Assembly: GCA_002894665.1 (NCBI GenBank)
Contig: NCRB01000001.1
Location: 1-64,000 of the forward strand
Reading direction: 5' to 3'
Source of the DNA: Salinivenus iranica
Lineage (GTDB): Bacteria > Bacteroidota > Rhodothermia > Rhodothermales > Salinibacteraceae
Length of the DNA stretch: 64,000 nucleotides
The notes under the pieces are model-generated. The model saw only the letters and a program-made list of their open reading frames with translations. It did not search any database and was not told where the DNA came from. Made by a program: the position numbers and the translations under genes. This document shows positions 17,486 through 25,654 of this stretch, piece by piece (position 1 is the stretch's first letter; the number at the start of each line of letters is the position of its first letter).

Positions 17486-18319
17486 TTACGCAGCGGTTGC
17501 GATCTGGGCCCGCTCCGTCACCTCCTCGGCCAGGCTCCGGTAGAAGTCGGCCGCGTCGGTGTCGTACTCCATGATGTTTTTCCCATGGGTCGCAGCCTCG
17601 TTGATTTTGGAGCGCCAGCGGATAAAGGTGTCGAAGAGAATGTCGTCGTACACCTCCTGGAACTTGTCCTTCATGTTGGCCACCATGCCGGAGCGCAGGT
17701 CCAAGTTGTTCGGCAGCAGGCCCAGGATGCGGAGGCCGTCGTTGTGGACCTGCCGGATCTGCTTGATGGTCTTCTGGAGCTGGCTCACGCCGCGCATGCT
17801 GAACCGGTCGGCGTGGATCGGGACGATAATGCCGTCGGACCCGGCCAGCGCCGTGGCGATGCTGCGTCCGAGCGAGGGCGGACAGTCGACCAGGCAATAG
17901 TCGTAGTTTTTGGACGAGACGGAGTTGGTGGATACCTGCGCGGTGCGGAGCTCCTGCACACGATGGCGAAACTGCTGCGGAAAGACGGCGCTCCGGCCCA
18001 CCACGGAGTCGAAGCTGGCAGCGGCCATGCGCCGATCCGACGGGACGAAATCGACACCGACGGCGTCGGAGGTGCGGACGATGTGGGCGAGCGAAAAGGC
18101 GTCGGCGTCCTCCCCGTCGAGCGTGGCGAGGGCGTCGAAGATGGTATCGTCTTCGTCGGTCGCCTCCCGGCCCAGGAGCCAGTCGGTCGCGTTCATCTGC
18201 GGGTCGTAGTCGATCACGATGGGTTCGTGCCCCTGCTCTTTCAATGCAGCGGCGAGGTTGACGGTCGTCACGGTTTTCCCGACCCCACCCTTTTGGTTGA
18301 TAACGGAAATCGTGTACAT
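17486..18319 (-). CDS. parA: ParA-family ATPase
   Basis: A 277-residue deviant-Walker ATPase: KGGVGKT with signature lysine (10-16), DYDPQ (37-41) and the Walker B-like LVDCPPSLG. Such proteins position DNA or large protein complexes through ATP-dependent dimers on the nucleoid. The length suits a chromosomal or orphan ParA without an N-terminal HTH. The MYTISVINQKGGVGKT start at 18319 is unambiguous, although the frame is open upstream. The next gene encodes its likely partner. There is no ParB or parS evidence nearby, so cargo is unknown. Confidence 0.9.
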   Translation of the reverse strand: MYTISVINQKGGVGKTVTTVNLAAALKEQGHEPIVIDYDPQMNATDWLLGREATDEDDTIFDALATLDGEDADAFSLAHIVRTSDAVGVDFVPSDRRMAAASFDSVVGRSAVFPQQFRHRVQELRTAQVSTNSVSSKNYDYCLVDCPPSLGRSIATALAGSDGIIVPIHADRFSMRGVSQLQKTIKQIRQVHNDGLRILGLLPNNLDLRSGMVANMKDKFQEVYDDILFDTFIRWRSKINEAATHGKNIMEYDTDAADFYRSLAEEVTERAQIATAA

Positions 18320-18740
18320 CGGGCAAGAGGGGTGCGATGCGTGGGATGTTGACGCGAAGAGGTCTCGCAGTGGGACATGTGGGGCGCAAAGGATGTGCCG
18401 GAGAGACCTGGGGCGTGTCTCGCGTACCGGAGGGCGACGGGCGAGGAGGAGAGGGACGGGGGCCGGGCGCGGCGCCCGGGGCCTCGGCGGATCGCTTCGG
18501 GGGAAGGGCCGAGGGGGAGGCGAAAAATGGGTGCTTTTTTCCATTCAGTCCGTGTGCATTCGTACAGTTTCGATGCCCGCCCGTCGGGAGGCGCGGCCCT
18601 GCGAGGGGCGTCCGCGGGGGGCGGAGGAAAACTGCGAGCAAATTGCGCGTTGGACCCCTCCCGACCTCCGTTGGAAATGGGACGGAAAGGCGGAACGAGA
18701 CGCACAATCGGTCGCGTGTCGCTCAAAAACACCGAACCCC
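18320..18740. other. Intergenic region between divergent parA and folK
   Basis: This 421-bp stretch lies between two divergent genes and should hold both promoters. It is G+C-rich and shows a strong GC hairpin (CCGGGC at 18463-18468 with GCCCGG at 18474-18479) and an A/T arm pair, GAAAAA...TTTTTC, around 18520-18540. No convincing coding frame or known RNA family was seen. Confidence 0.5.
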
Positions 18741-19292
18741 ATGACCCCCGCATATTTGGCACTGGGCTCGAATCAGGGGGCGCGGGAAGAGCACCTCCAG
18801 GGCGGGGTCGACGCGCTGCATGCGGTGGACGGCGTGCGAGTGACGGCAGTGTCGCCGGTGTACGAGACGGAAGCGCACACGGTGCGACCCGAGGAAACAC
18901 AGCCTGCGTTTCTGAACGCCGTTGCGGCGGTGAAGACGACCCGATCCCCGGAGGCCTTGCTTCGAGCCGCCCAGGCGGTCGAGCGGGGAGAGGGACGAAC
19001 GCGATCCGGCGAGCGACGATGGGCGCCCCGCCCGCTTGATGTGGACCTGTTGGCAGTGGGGGACGAAGAACGCGCCACCCCCACCCTCACGCTTCCGCAT
19101 CCCCGCCTGGCCCAGCGCCGGTTTGTGCTCCGTCCCTGGGCTGACCTCGCCCCGAACTTCAAGGTGCCCCCGCCGTTCGACCGCCCGGTGTCCGCGCTGC
19201 TCGCGGCCTGCTCCGACGCCGCCGCCCTCACCCCGGCCCCCGTGGCCCTGACCGTGCCGTCCCGGCCCGGCGCCGCCTCCGATGGTCGCTGA
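18741..19292 (+). CDS. folK: 2-amino-4-hydroxy-6-hydroxymethyldihydropteridine pyrophosphokinase
   Basis: FolK transfers pyrophosphate from ATP to the pterin in folate synthesis. The 183 residues show LALGSNQGARE (5-15), the SPVYETEA loop and the R...RWAPRPLDVDLLAV active-site stretch, followed by PHPRLAQRRFVLRPWADLAP. The C-terminal about 25 residues are Ala/Pro-rich and not conserved. The ATG at 18741 gives the canonical start. It is followed within 35 bp by a deoxynucleoside kinase gene, a frequent pairing in Bacteroidetes relatives. Confidence 0.95.
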   Translation: MTPAYLALGSNQGAREEHLQGGVDALHAVDGVRVTAVSPVYETEAHTVRPEETQPAFLNAVAAVKTTRSPEALLRAAQAVERGEGRTRSGERRWAPRPLDVDLLAVGDEERATPTLTLPHPRLAQRRFVLRPWADLAPNFKVPPPFDRPVSALLAACSDAAALTPAPVALTVPSRPGAASDGR

Positions 19293-19327
19293 TTTCGCCC
19301 CCGGTTGTTTCGTCCCCGCCTGCCCTC

Positions 19328-19999
19328 ATGTCGCCTGCGTCCGATCCGTCGACCCCGCCCGAGAGCCTCAACTACCTCGCCATTGAAGGGGCCATTGGGG
19401 CGGGGACGACCACCCTGGCCCGGCTGTTGTCCGACCACTGGGCGTCCGGCCTGGTGCTGGAAGAGTTCGAGGAAAACCCGTTCCTGGAGCGCTTCTACGA
19501 CGACCAGGACCGGTGGGCCTTCCAGACCCAGCTCGCGTTTCTGGCGAGCCGCTTCCGGCAGCAAAAGGCGCTGTCCGAGCGGGACCTGTTTCAGAACCTG
19601 ACGGTCAGCGATTACGTCTTCGACAAGGATCGCATCTTTGCTCGGCAGACGCTCGCGGGGGACGAGCTGCAGCTCTACGAGTCGCTGTTTCGACTCATGG
19701 AGCCAACCGTGCCGACCCCCGATCTGGTCGTCTACCTGCGCTCCTCGCCCGATCGGTTGATGGAAAACATCGCGAAGCGGGATCGGCCGTACGAGCGCGA
19801 CATGGACCCGGACTACATCGCCCGGCTCCACGCTGCCTACAACCAGTATTTCCGGCAGTACGACCGCACCCCCCTGCTCGTGGTGAACGCCGCGGAGATG
19901 GATTTTGTGGAACGCCCGGAAGACTTCCAGGCGCTCGCCCGTCACATTGCCGCGCCCCGCCCCGACGGGACCCGACACGTTCAACACCCTGCTTCATAA
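19328..19999 (+). CDS. Deoxynucleoside kinase (dGK/dAK family)
   Basis: A cytoplasmic salvage kinase that phosphorylates deoxynucleosides with ATP. The 223-residue protein has the P-loop EGAIGAGTTTLARLL (about 19-33), the acidic EEFEENPFLERFYDD substrate segment and the DYVFDKDRIFA motif in place of the usual DRS. The lid-like AKRDRPYERDMDPDY region follows. Substrate choice (dG, dA or both) cannot be fixed from sequence. It sits between folK and a small membrane protein on the same strand. Confidence 0.93.
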   Translation: MSPASDPSTPPESLNYLAIEGAIGAGTTTLARLLSDHWASGLVLEEFEENPFLERFYDDQDRWAFQTQLAFLASRFRQQKALSERDLFQNLTVSDYVFDKDRIFARQTLAGDELQLYESLFRLMEPTVPTPDLVVYLRSSPDRLMENIAKRDRPYERDMDPDYIARLHAAYNQYFRQYDRTPLLVVNAAEMDFVERPEDFQALARHIAAPRPDGTRHVQHPAS

Positions 20000-20037
20000 C
20001 AGAGCTCGTGCGTCCGCAGCCCGCCGACGTTGGTTTC

Positions 20038-20298
20038 ATGGAGTACCTCCTCATTGCCGTCCTTCTGTACTTCATCGTCCAGGTGACCGGGAATCTCGTC
20101 CATCTCCTACGAGGAGGAGGGGCGGAGGCCGCGGGCGAGACGGAGGCCACGGGGGAGGCGTCGACACAGGGGCCTTCGCCCCGAGGGAACGAGTGGGCCG
20201 GGCCGTCGCCGCGGGCCCAGGCCTCGGACCGGGCGGCCGACCCCCGATTTTGGGGCGACGACATCGAAGAGGCGACGTGGCACGACCTCGATCGCTGA
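20038..20298 (+). CDS. Small single-pass membrane protein (DUF4834-like)
   Basis: The 86-residue product has one N-terminal hydrophobic helix (MEYLLIAVLLYFIVQVTGNLV) followed by a charged, Gly/Ala/Glu-rich tail ending in FWGDDIEEATWHDLDR. Bacteroidetes DUF4834 proteins share this plan, and the location downstream of a folK-kinase pair would suit. The conserved-looking acidic end supports a real gene. The ATG at 20038 opens the helix, whereas the longer upstream frame overlaps the kinase gene and is not believed. Function unknown. Confidence 0.72.
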   Translation: MEYLLIAVLLYFIVQVTGNLVHLLRGGGAEAAGETEATGEASTQGPSPRGNEWAGPSPRAQASDRAADPRFWGDDIEEATWHDLDR

Positions 20299-20346
20299 CG
20301 GGGCCGTCGCCGGGCGACCGCGCCTATGGCCCCCCGGCATTGCCTG

Positions 20347-21018
20347 TCAGTGGCCGAACGTGAACGTGAGGGTGGTGCGGCTGGCCACGGGCCGCCCGTC
20401 GTGCCGGGCCGGGCGGAACAGGGAGCGCCGGGCGGCGCTCAGGGCGGCGGCCTCCAACCCGTGGCCGAGCTGCCCGACGGCCCGGACCTGGCCGTCCTCG
20501 GTTACCCGCCAACGGTCTACGATCGTGGCGTTCTGCACGCGCCCCTCCGCCGTAACGGCCACCTCCACGCGAACCCGGGCCCGAATGCCGTCGTCGCGGG
20601 CGGAGGCGGGGTAGCGCGGTTGTACGTTTCGGAGCAGGCGAGCGCCCGTGTCGAGGGAGCGAGTGGCACGAGGGGGCGTGTCGGCCCCGTCCCGTTTGGT
20701 CGGGTCGTCGGCGGGCATCTCTACCTGCAGGGGCGCGTCCTCGAAGGTGGCGTCGTACTCGACCACCTCGTCGTTGGGGACCACGATGGGCGGGCGCGGG
20801 GCGGGCGGCGGCGGAGATTGCTCCTGGGGCTGCCGAGTCGGCTGAATCTCCGTGATTTGGATGCGATCGGGGGACCGGGGGCCGAACGGGCGATCCGACG
20901 AGGCCGACGAGGTCGGCCAGCCGTGCACGAGCAGCAAGAGTCCCCCGAGCACGCCCGCCAAGGCAGCCAAGAAGCGCTGCCGGTAGCGGGCATCCGAATG
21001 GGCGGGGAACGAGGACAT
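20347..21018 (-). CDS. TonB-like energy-transducer protein
   Basis: The 223-residue protein has a short cytoplasmic N terminus, one membrane helix (about 18-34), a Pro/Gln-rich periplasmic linker (QPQEQSPPPPAPRPPIVVPND) and a TonB C-terminal domain. That domain contains the signature VQPRYPASARDDGIRARVRVEVAVTAEGRVQ and ends LEAAALSAARRSLFRPARHDGRPV. It would couple the inner-membrane proton force to outer-membrane receptors. No ExbB or ExbD gene is in the window. The start at 21018 is chosen as the first Met of a normal TonB N terminus. It diverges from carA. Confidence 0.93.
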   Translation of the reverse strand: MSSFPAHSDARYRQRFLAALAGVLGGLLLLVHGWPTSSASSDRPFGPRSPDRIQITEIQPTRQPQEQSPPPPAPRPPIVVPNDEVVEYDATFEDAPLQVEMPADDPTKRDGADTPPRATRSLDTGARLLRNVQPRYPASARDDGIRARVRVEVAVTAEGRVQNATIVDRWRVTEDGQVRAVGQLGHGLEAAALSAARRSLFRPARHDGRPVASRTTLTFTFGH

Positions 21019-21084
21019 GCGCAGCGAACGAGCCCGTGAATCTACGATCGATCTCCCGGAAGACCCGAGTCCTCCGACGAGATG

Positions 21085-21115
21085 TTGAAACCCCGTCACG
21101 CCTTATACATTTTTG
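21085..21115 (+). promoter_or_regulatory. Possible carA promoter
   Basis: A TTG at 21085-21087 is followed 18 bp later by TACATTTTTG (21106-21115), close to the Bacteroidetes -33/-7 pattern TTG...TAnnTTTG. It lies between the tonB-like start and the carA leader hairpins and points toward carA. Motif match only. Confidence 0.35.
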
Positions 21116-21194
21116 CCAAGTGGAATTTCCACATAATCCCACGGAGGCACCGGCCCACAGTGCCCCTTCCTACCCCCGTTCCCACACCGCCGCA

Positions 21195-21228
21195 ACCAGA
21201 CCCCGAAGAATTGAGTCTTCGGGCTGGT
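21195..21228 (+). promoter_or_regulatory. carA leader hairpin 1
   Basis: A strong stem-loop: CCCGAAGA (21202-21209) pairs with TCTTCGGG (21216-21223) around loop ATTGAG. An outer ACCAG (21195-21199) pairs with CTGGT (21224-21228), separated by a two-base bulge. It lies directly before the terminator of the same leader and may be the ligand-sensing or pausing element. Confidence 0.6.
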
Positions 21229-21240
21229 CGCCGTTATTCG

Positions 21241-21273
21241 CCTTCCTCCCCGCTCCGGGAGGAAGGTTTTTTT
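21241..21273 (+). terminator. Intrinsic terminator in the carA leader (attenuator candidate)
   Basis: A perfect 10-bp stem CCTTCCTCCC (21241-21250)/GGGAGGAAGG (21257-21266) with loop CGCTCC is followed by seven T. It ends 43 bp before the carA ATG and there is no gene upstream on this strand to terminate. Upstream, CCTTCCTACCC (21165-21175) could pair with the same 3' arm, with one bulged A, forming an antiterminator. Together they suggest transcription attenuation of carA. Confidence 0.85.
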
Positions 21274-21316
21274 GTGTGACCCCCTCGTGCCTACGAATCC
21301 TGGACCGCTCCCCGCC

Positions 21317-22477
21317 ATGTCCCCCCCGACCGCCGCTTCCGACGCCGCTCCCGCCACGCTCGCCCTGTCCGACGGCACCGTCGTGACCGGGACCGCCATC
21401 GGCCATCGTGGCCTCACGGGCGGCGAGCTCTGCTTCAACACGAGCATGACGGGCTATCAGGAAATCATGACCGACCCGTCGTACGTCGGCCAACTCATGA
21501 TGATGACCCAGCCGCACATCGGCAACTACGGCGCGACGGACGAGGACATGGAGGCCGACACCCCGATGGTGGCCGGCTTCATCGTGCGCGACTTCACGCG
21601 GCGGCCCTCCAACCCGCAGGCCGACGAGACGCTCGACACGTTCATGAAGCGCCACGAGCTGGTCGGCATCGCGGGGGTTGATACGCGAGCGTTGGTGCGC
21701 CACATCCGGAGCGAGGGCGTCATGAACGCCGTGATTTCTTCCACCGAGCAGGATTCCGAGACCCTCGTCCAGAAGGCGCGCGACTGGCCCAGCATGGCGG
21801 GGCGCGAGCTGGCCTCGAAGGTGTCGCCCGATGCCGCCTACACGTACTGCGAGGGCGACGGCCCGCGCATCGCCGTCTACGACTTTGGCGTCAAGCAAAA
21901 CATCCTCCGCTCCTTCTGTGCCCGCGGCTGCACGGTGCAGGTGGTGCCCGGCGACACGCCCCTCGACGACGTGCAGGCGTGGGATCCGGACGGGCTCTTT
22001 TTCTCAAACGGGCCGGGCGACCCCCGCGCCATGCCCGACGCCATTGCCCGCGTCGGACGGGCCCTGAAGACGGGTCGACCGGCGTTTGGGATCTGCCTGG
22101 GCCACCAGCTGATGTCGCTCGCGCAGGGCTTCGAGGTCTACAAGATGTTCGTGGGGCACCGCGGAGCCAACCACCCCGTGAAGAATCTCGACACGGGACG
22201 CGTGGAGGTGACGACGCAGAACCACGGCTTTGCGGTCGATGCGGAGTCGATCGACCCCGACGCCGCCCGCGTGACGCACGTGAACCTGAACGACGACACG
22301 ATCGAGGGACTCGAATTCAAGACGTTCGCCGGGCTGTCGCTGCAGTACCACCCGGAGGCCTCGCCCGGCCCGCACGACAGCCACTACCACTTCGACCGCT
22401 TCCTGGAGATGGTCGCGGAGGAGCGCGATGTCACGATTCCGGAAGCGGCCGCCGACCCCGCCACGGTGACGGCGTGA
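21317..22477 (+). CDS. carA: Carbamoyl-phosphate synthase small (glutaminase) subunit
   Basis: CarA hydrolyses glutamine and feeds ammonia to CarB for carbamoyl phosphate, the first step of pyrimidine and arginine synthesis. The 386 residues include the N-terminal CarA domain (FNTSMTGYQEIMTDPSY) and the class I amidotransferase domain, with nucleophile Cys 260 in FGICLGHQLM and the YHPEASPGPHD His/Glu region. The ATG at 21317 is preferred to a TTG at 21272 that would lie in the terminator T-run. Translation follows an attenuator-like leader. carB follows after a 195-bp repeat-filled spacer. Confidence 0.97.
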   Translation: MSPPTAASDAAPATLALSDGTVVTGTAIGHRGLTGGELCFNTSMTGYQEIMTDPSYVGQLMMMTQPHIGNYGATDEDMEADTPMVAGFIVRDFTRRPSNPQADETLDTFMKRHELVGIAGVDTRALVRHIRSEGVMNAVISSTEQDSETLVQKARDWPSMAGRELASKVSPDAAYTYCEGDGPRIAVYDFGVKQNILRSFCARGCTVQVVPGDTPLDDVQAWDPDGLFFSNGPGDPRAMPDAIARVGRALKTGRPAFGICLGHQLMSLAQGFEVYKMFVGHRGANHPVKNLDTGRVEVTTQNHGFAVDAESIDPDAARVTHVNLNDDTIEGLEFKTFAGLSLQYHPEASPGPHDSHYHFDRFLEMVAEERDVTIPEAAADPATVTA

Positions 22478-22672
22478 GTCGAAAGTCAGAAGATTGGGAG
22501 GTTGGAGGTGAGAAGGTTGAAAGTGGGAAGGTTGAAGATGGAAATCAGAAGATTGAACCGCGGTGCGGGGGCCTTTGACTTTCTGCACCAACGGCGACCG
22601 CTGCGACGAACACGGTGACGCAATACGAAATACGCAATACGAAATACGCAATACGGAATACGCAATACCCAG
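22478..22672 (+). repeat. Repeat-filled carA-carB spacer
   Basis: The first part (about 22479-22560) is a purine-rich, low-complexity tract with two copies of TCAGAAGATTG (22486-22496, 22545-22555) and several GAAGGTTGA variants. The last part is a tandem array: unit caatacgaaatacg at 22621-22634, 22635-22648 and 22649-22662 (one mismatch in the third), then partial caatac (22663-22668). The array ends 4 bp before the carB ATG, so no normal Shine-Dalgarno is visible. Confidence 0.85.
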
Positions 22673-25501
22673 ATGCCCAAGCGCACCGACATTGAGACGA
22701 TCCTCCTCATCGGGTCCGGTCCCATCGTGATCGGGCAGGCCTGCGAGTTTGACTACAGCGGCAGCCAGTCCGCCCGCGCCCTCATGGACGAAGGCTACCG
22801 GGTGGTGTTGGTCAACTCGAACCCGGCCACGATCATGACCGACCCCCTGATGGCCGATAAGGTGTACCTGCGCGAGCTGACGCCCTCGTCGATTGCGCAG
22901 ATTGCGCGGAAGGAGCAGCCCGACGCCGTGCTCCCCACGATGGGCGGGCAGACGGGCCTCAACGTGGCGCAGGACCTGAAGGAGAGCGGCTTCTGGGCGG
23001 AGGAAGGCATCGAGGTGATCGGGGTCGACATCGACACGGTGCAGATCACGGAGGACCGGCAGCAGTTTCGGGACCTCATGGACGAGATCGGCCTCGACCA
23101 GTCCCGGAGCCGGACGGCCAAGAGCCTTCTCGAAGCGAAGGAAATCACGCAGGACCTCGGCGGCCTGCCGGTCGTGATTCGCCCCTCCTACACGCTGGGC
23201 GGGGCGGGGGGCGGCATCGTGTGGAGCGCCGACCGGTTCGAGGAAATGGTGACGCGCGGCCTGGAGCTCTCGCCCGCCCACCAGGTATTGATCGACGAGT
23301 GCCTCTTTGGGTGGAAGGAGTACGAGCTGGAGCTGCTGCGCGACCCGAACGACAACGTCATCATCGTGGCCTCCATCGAGAACGTGACGCCGATGGGGGT
23401 GCACACCGGCGACTCGGTGACCGTGGCCCCGCAGCAGACGCTGACCGACAAGCAATTCCAGAAGATGCGGGACGCAGCCATCCTGGCCATGAACTCGATC
23501 GGCACCTTCGCGGGGGGGTGCAACATCCAGTTCGCCTACGAGCCGGGCACCGACCGCATGATTGTGATTGAGATCAACCCGCGGGTGAGCCGCTCCTCGG
23601 CCCTGGCCTCCAAGGCCACCGGCTACCCGATCGCCAAGGTGGCGTCCAAGCTGGCCATCGGCTACACGCTCGACGAGCTCCCGAACGAAATCACCGGCGA
23701 CACGAGCGCCTGCTTCGAGCCGTCGCTCGACTACGTGGTCACCAAGATCCCCCGCTTCAACTTCGACAAGTTCGAGGGCGTGGACGAGGAGCTGACCACG
23801 CAAATGAAGGCCGTCGGCGAGGTGATGTCGATCGGCCGCACGTTCAACGAGAGTCTGCAGAAGGCGTGGCAGAGCCTGGAGATCGGCTACGCGGGCCTCG
23901 GCGCCGATCGCCCGGACGCCGACCGCGAGACCGTCCGCGAACGGTTGAAAAAGCCGTACTGGGACAACCTGCTGCACGTCCGCCACGCGTTCCGCTACGG
24001 GGCCAGCGTGGAGGAGGTGCACGACGTGACGCAGATCGACCCCTGGTTCCTCCACCAGATCCAGGCCCTCGTGGAGAGGGAAGAGGACATCAGGGAGACC
24101 CCGCTCCGCGAGATGGACGACCGCTTCCTCTGGGAGGCGAAGCGCGCGGGCTTTTCCGACGAGCAGATCGCCTACCTCGTCCCCGACGACGCGGAGGACC
24201 GCGAGGTGCGCGCCCACCGAAAAGACCGCGACATTACGCCGACCTACCAGGTGGTCGACACGTGCGCGGGCGAGTTTCCCGCCGAGACGCCCTACTACTA
24301 CTCCAGCTACGAGACGGTCAACGAGAGCGCGGTGACCGACCGTGAGAAGGTCCTCATCCTTGGCTCCGGCCCCAACCGCATCGGACAGGGGATCGAGTTC
24401 GACTACTCGTGCGTCCACGGCGTGAAGGCCGCGCAGGAGGTGGGCTACGAGGCGCTCATGCTCAACTGCAACCCCGAGACGGTGTCCACCGACTTCGACG
24501 TGGCGGACAAGCTCTACTTCGAGCCGGTCTTCTGGGAGCGGGTGCAGGACGTAATCGACCTGGAACAGCCGGAGGGCGTCATCCTGCAGCTTGGGGGACA
24601 GACGGCGATTAAGCTTGGGGAGCGGTTCGAGGCGGACGGCGTCCACATCTTCGGCACCTCCTACTCGAAGATGGACCTGGTGGAGGACCGCGGGAAGTTC
24701 ACCGACATCCTGAAGCGGCTGGAGATTCCGTCCCCGCCCTACGGCGTGGCGCACTCGGTGGAGGAGGCCGTGGCCACGTCCGACGACCTCGGCTACCCGA
24801 CGCTCATCCGGCCGAGCTACGTGCTGGGGGGGGAGGGGATGCGCATTGCGATTAACCGCGACGAGGTGGCGGAGTACGTCGAGAACATCCTGTCGATCTA
24901 CCCCGAGAACGAGATTCTGCTCGACCGCTTCCTGGAGGACGCGATTGAGATCGACGTGGACGCGGTGTGCGACGGGGAGGAGGTGTGGATCACCGGCATT
25001 ATGCAGCACATCGAGCCGGCGGGCGTGCACTCCGGCGACTCGACGGCCGTCCTGCCGCCGTTCAGCCTGTCGGAGGACATCCAGGAGACGATTCGGCAGT
25101 ACACGCGCGACCTGGCGTTCGAGCTGGGCGTGACGGGCCTGCTGAACGTGCAGATGATCGTGAAGGACGACGTGGTGTACGTCATCGAGGCCAACCCGCG
25201 CGCCTCGCGCACCGTGCCATTTGTCGCCAAGGCCTCGGGCATTCCCATCCCGGCCATCGCCACGAAGGTGATGCTGGGCGAAAAGCTAGCGACTTTCCGC
25301 GAGCGGGGCGACCTGGAGTCCGACCTGACGGGCTACGCCATCAAGGAGCCGGTCTTCTCGTGGGACAAATTCCCCGAAGTGCCGAAGGAGCTGGGCCCGG
25401 AGATGAAGTCGACCGGCGAGTCCATCGCGTTTGTGGACTCCCTCTCGGACGAGCACTTCGAGCAGCCGTATGAAATGAAAGACCTGTACCTGTCGCGGTA
25501 G
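22673..25501 (+). CDS. carB: Carbamoyl-phosphate synthase large subunit, without the C-terminal MGS allosteric domain
   Basis: CarB makes carbamoyl phosphate from bicarbonate, ammonia and two ATP. The 942-residue protein has two homologous ATP-grasp halves, each with a signature start (LLIGSGPIVIGQACEFDYSG at about residue 10 and LGSGPNRIGQGIEFDYS in the second half). A central oligomerization segment separates them. The enzyme usually has about 1070 residues, and this one stops after GPEMKSTGESIAFVDSL of the second half, so the MGS-like domain that binds UMP or ornithine is absent. I recall similar short CarB in other Bacteroidetes, which points to a lineage trait and not to damage. Feedback by UMP at this site would be lost. 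Confidence 0.96.
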   Translation: MPKRTDIETILLIGSGPIVIGQACEFDYSGSQSARALMDEGYRVVLVNSNPATIMTDPLMADKVYLRELTPSSIAQIARKEQPDAVLPTMGGQTGLNVAQDLKESGFWAEEGIEVIGVDIDTVQITEDRQQFRDLMDEIGLDQSRSRTAKSLLEAKEITQDLGGLPVVIRPSYTLGGAGGGIVWSADRFEEMVTRGLELSPAHQVLIDECLFGWKEYELELLRDPNDNVIIVASIENVTPMGVHTGDSVTVAPQQTLTDKQFQKMRDAAILAMNSIGTFAGGCNIQFAYEPGTDRMIVIEINPRVSRSSALASKATGYPIAKVASKLAIGYTLDELPNEITGDTSACFEPSLDYVVTKIPRFNFDKFEGVDEELTTQMKAVGEVMSIGRTFNESLQKAWQSLEIGYAGLGADRPDADRETVRERLKKPYWDNLLHVRHAFRYGASVEEVHDVTQIDPWFLHQIQALVEREEDIRETPLREMDDRFLWEAKRAGFSDEQIAYLVPDDAEDREVRAHRKDRDITPTYQVVDTCAGEFPAETPYYYSSYETVNESAVTDREKVLILGSGPNRIGQGIEFDYSCVHGVKAAQEVGYEALMLNCNPETVSTDFDVADKLYFEPVFWERVQDVIDLEQPEGVILQLGGQTAIKLGERFEADGVHIFGTSYSKMDLVEDRGKFTDILKRLEIPSPPYGVAHSVEEAVATSDDLGYPTLIRPSYVLGGEGMRIAINRDEVAEYVENILSIYPENEILLDRFLEDAIEIDVDAVCDGEEVWITGIMQHIEPAGVHSGDSTAVLPPFSLSEDIQETIRQYTRDLAFELGVTGLLNVQMIVKDDVVYVIEANPRASRTVPFVAKASGIPIPAIATKVMLGEKLATFRERGDLESDLTGYAIKEPVFSWDKFPEVPKELGPEMKSTGESIAFVDSLSDEHFEQPYEMKDLYLSR

Positions 25502-25576
25502 CGGGGTTACCCGTACATCGGCAGAGCGGGTCTCCGTGTGGTTCCCGTTCGGCATTCACGGAGCGACGTGGAGTAA

Positions 25577-25603
25577 ATGAAAGACTTGCACCTTTCGCAG
25601 TAG
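25577..25603 (+). repeat. Degenerate copy of the carB 3' end
   Basis: This 27-bp stretch repeats the last nine codons of carB (25475-25501) with four mismatches by eye. It would encode MKDLHLSQ-stop against MKDLYLSR-stop at the real end. It sits 75 bp after the carB stop and has no upstream frame, so it looks like a duplication or recombination remnant. Confidence 0.75.
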
Positions 25604-25654
25604 TCAGCACAGAGGGAGTTCTGATGAGAAGGCACTCGTGTTCTTGCCCGGTCT

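Noticed and set aside
16787-18319. tRNA-Arg as an integration site for a parA-bearing element
   Set aside because: No second copy of the tRNA 3' end, no integrase, and no composition change was seen.
22621-22668. CRISPR-like array
   Set aside because: The 14-bp units are directly joined with no spacers and there are no cas genes.
22004-25030. Long open frame (1008 codons) on the minus strand opposite carA/carB
   Set aside because: It is the antisense shadow of carB: codon composition is His/Arg/Val-rich, no motif is found, and high-G+C genes in this window all show similar shadows.
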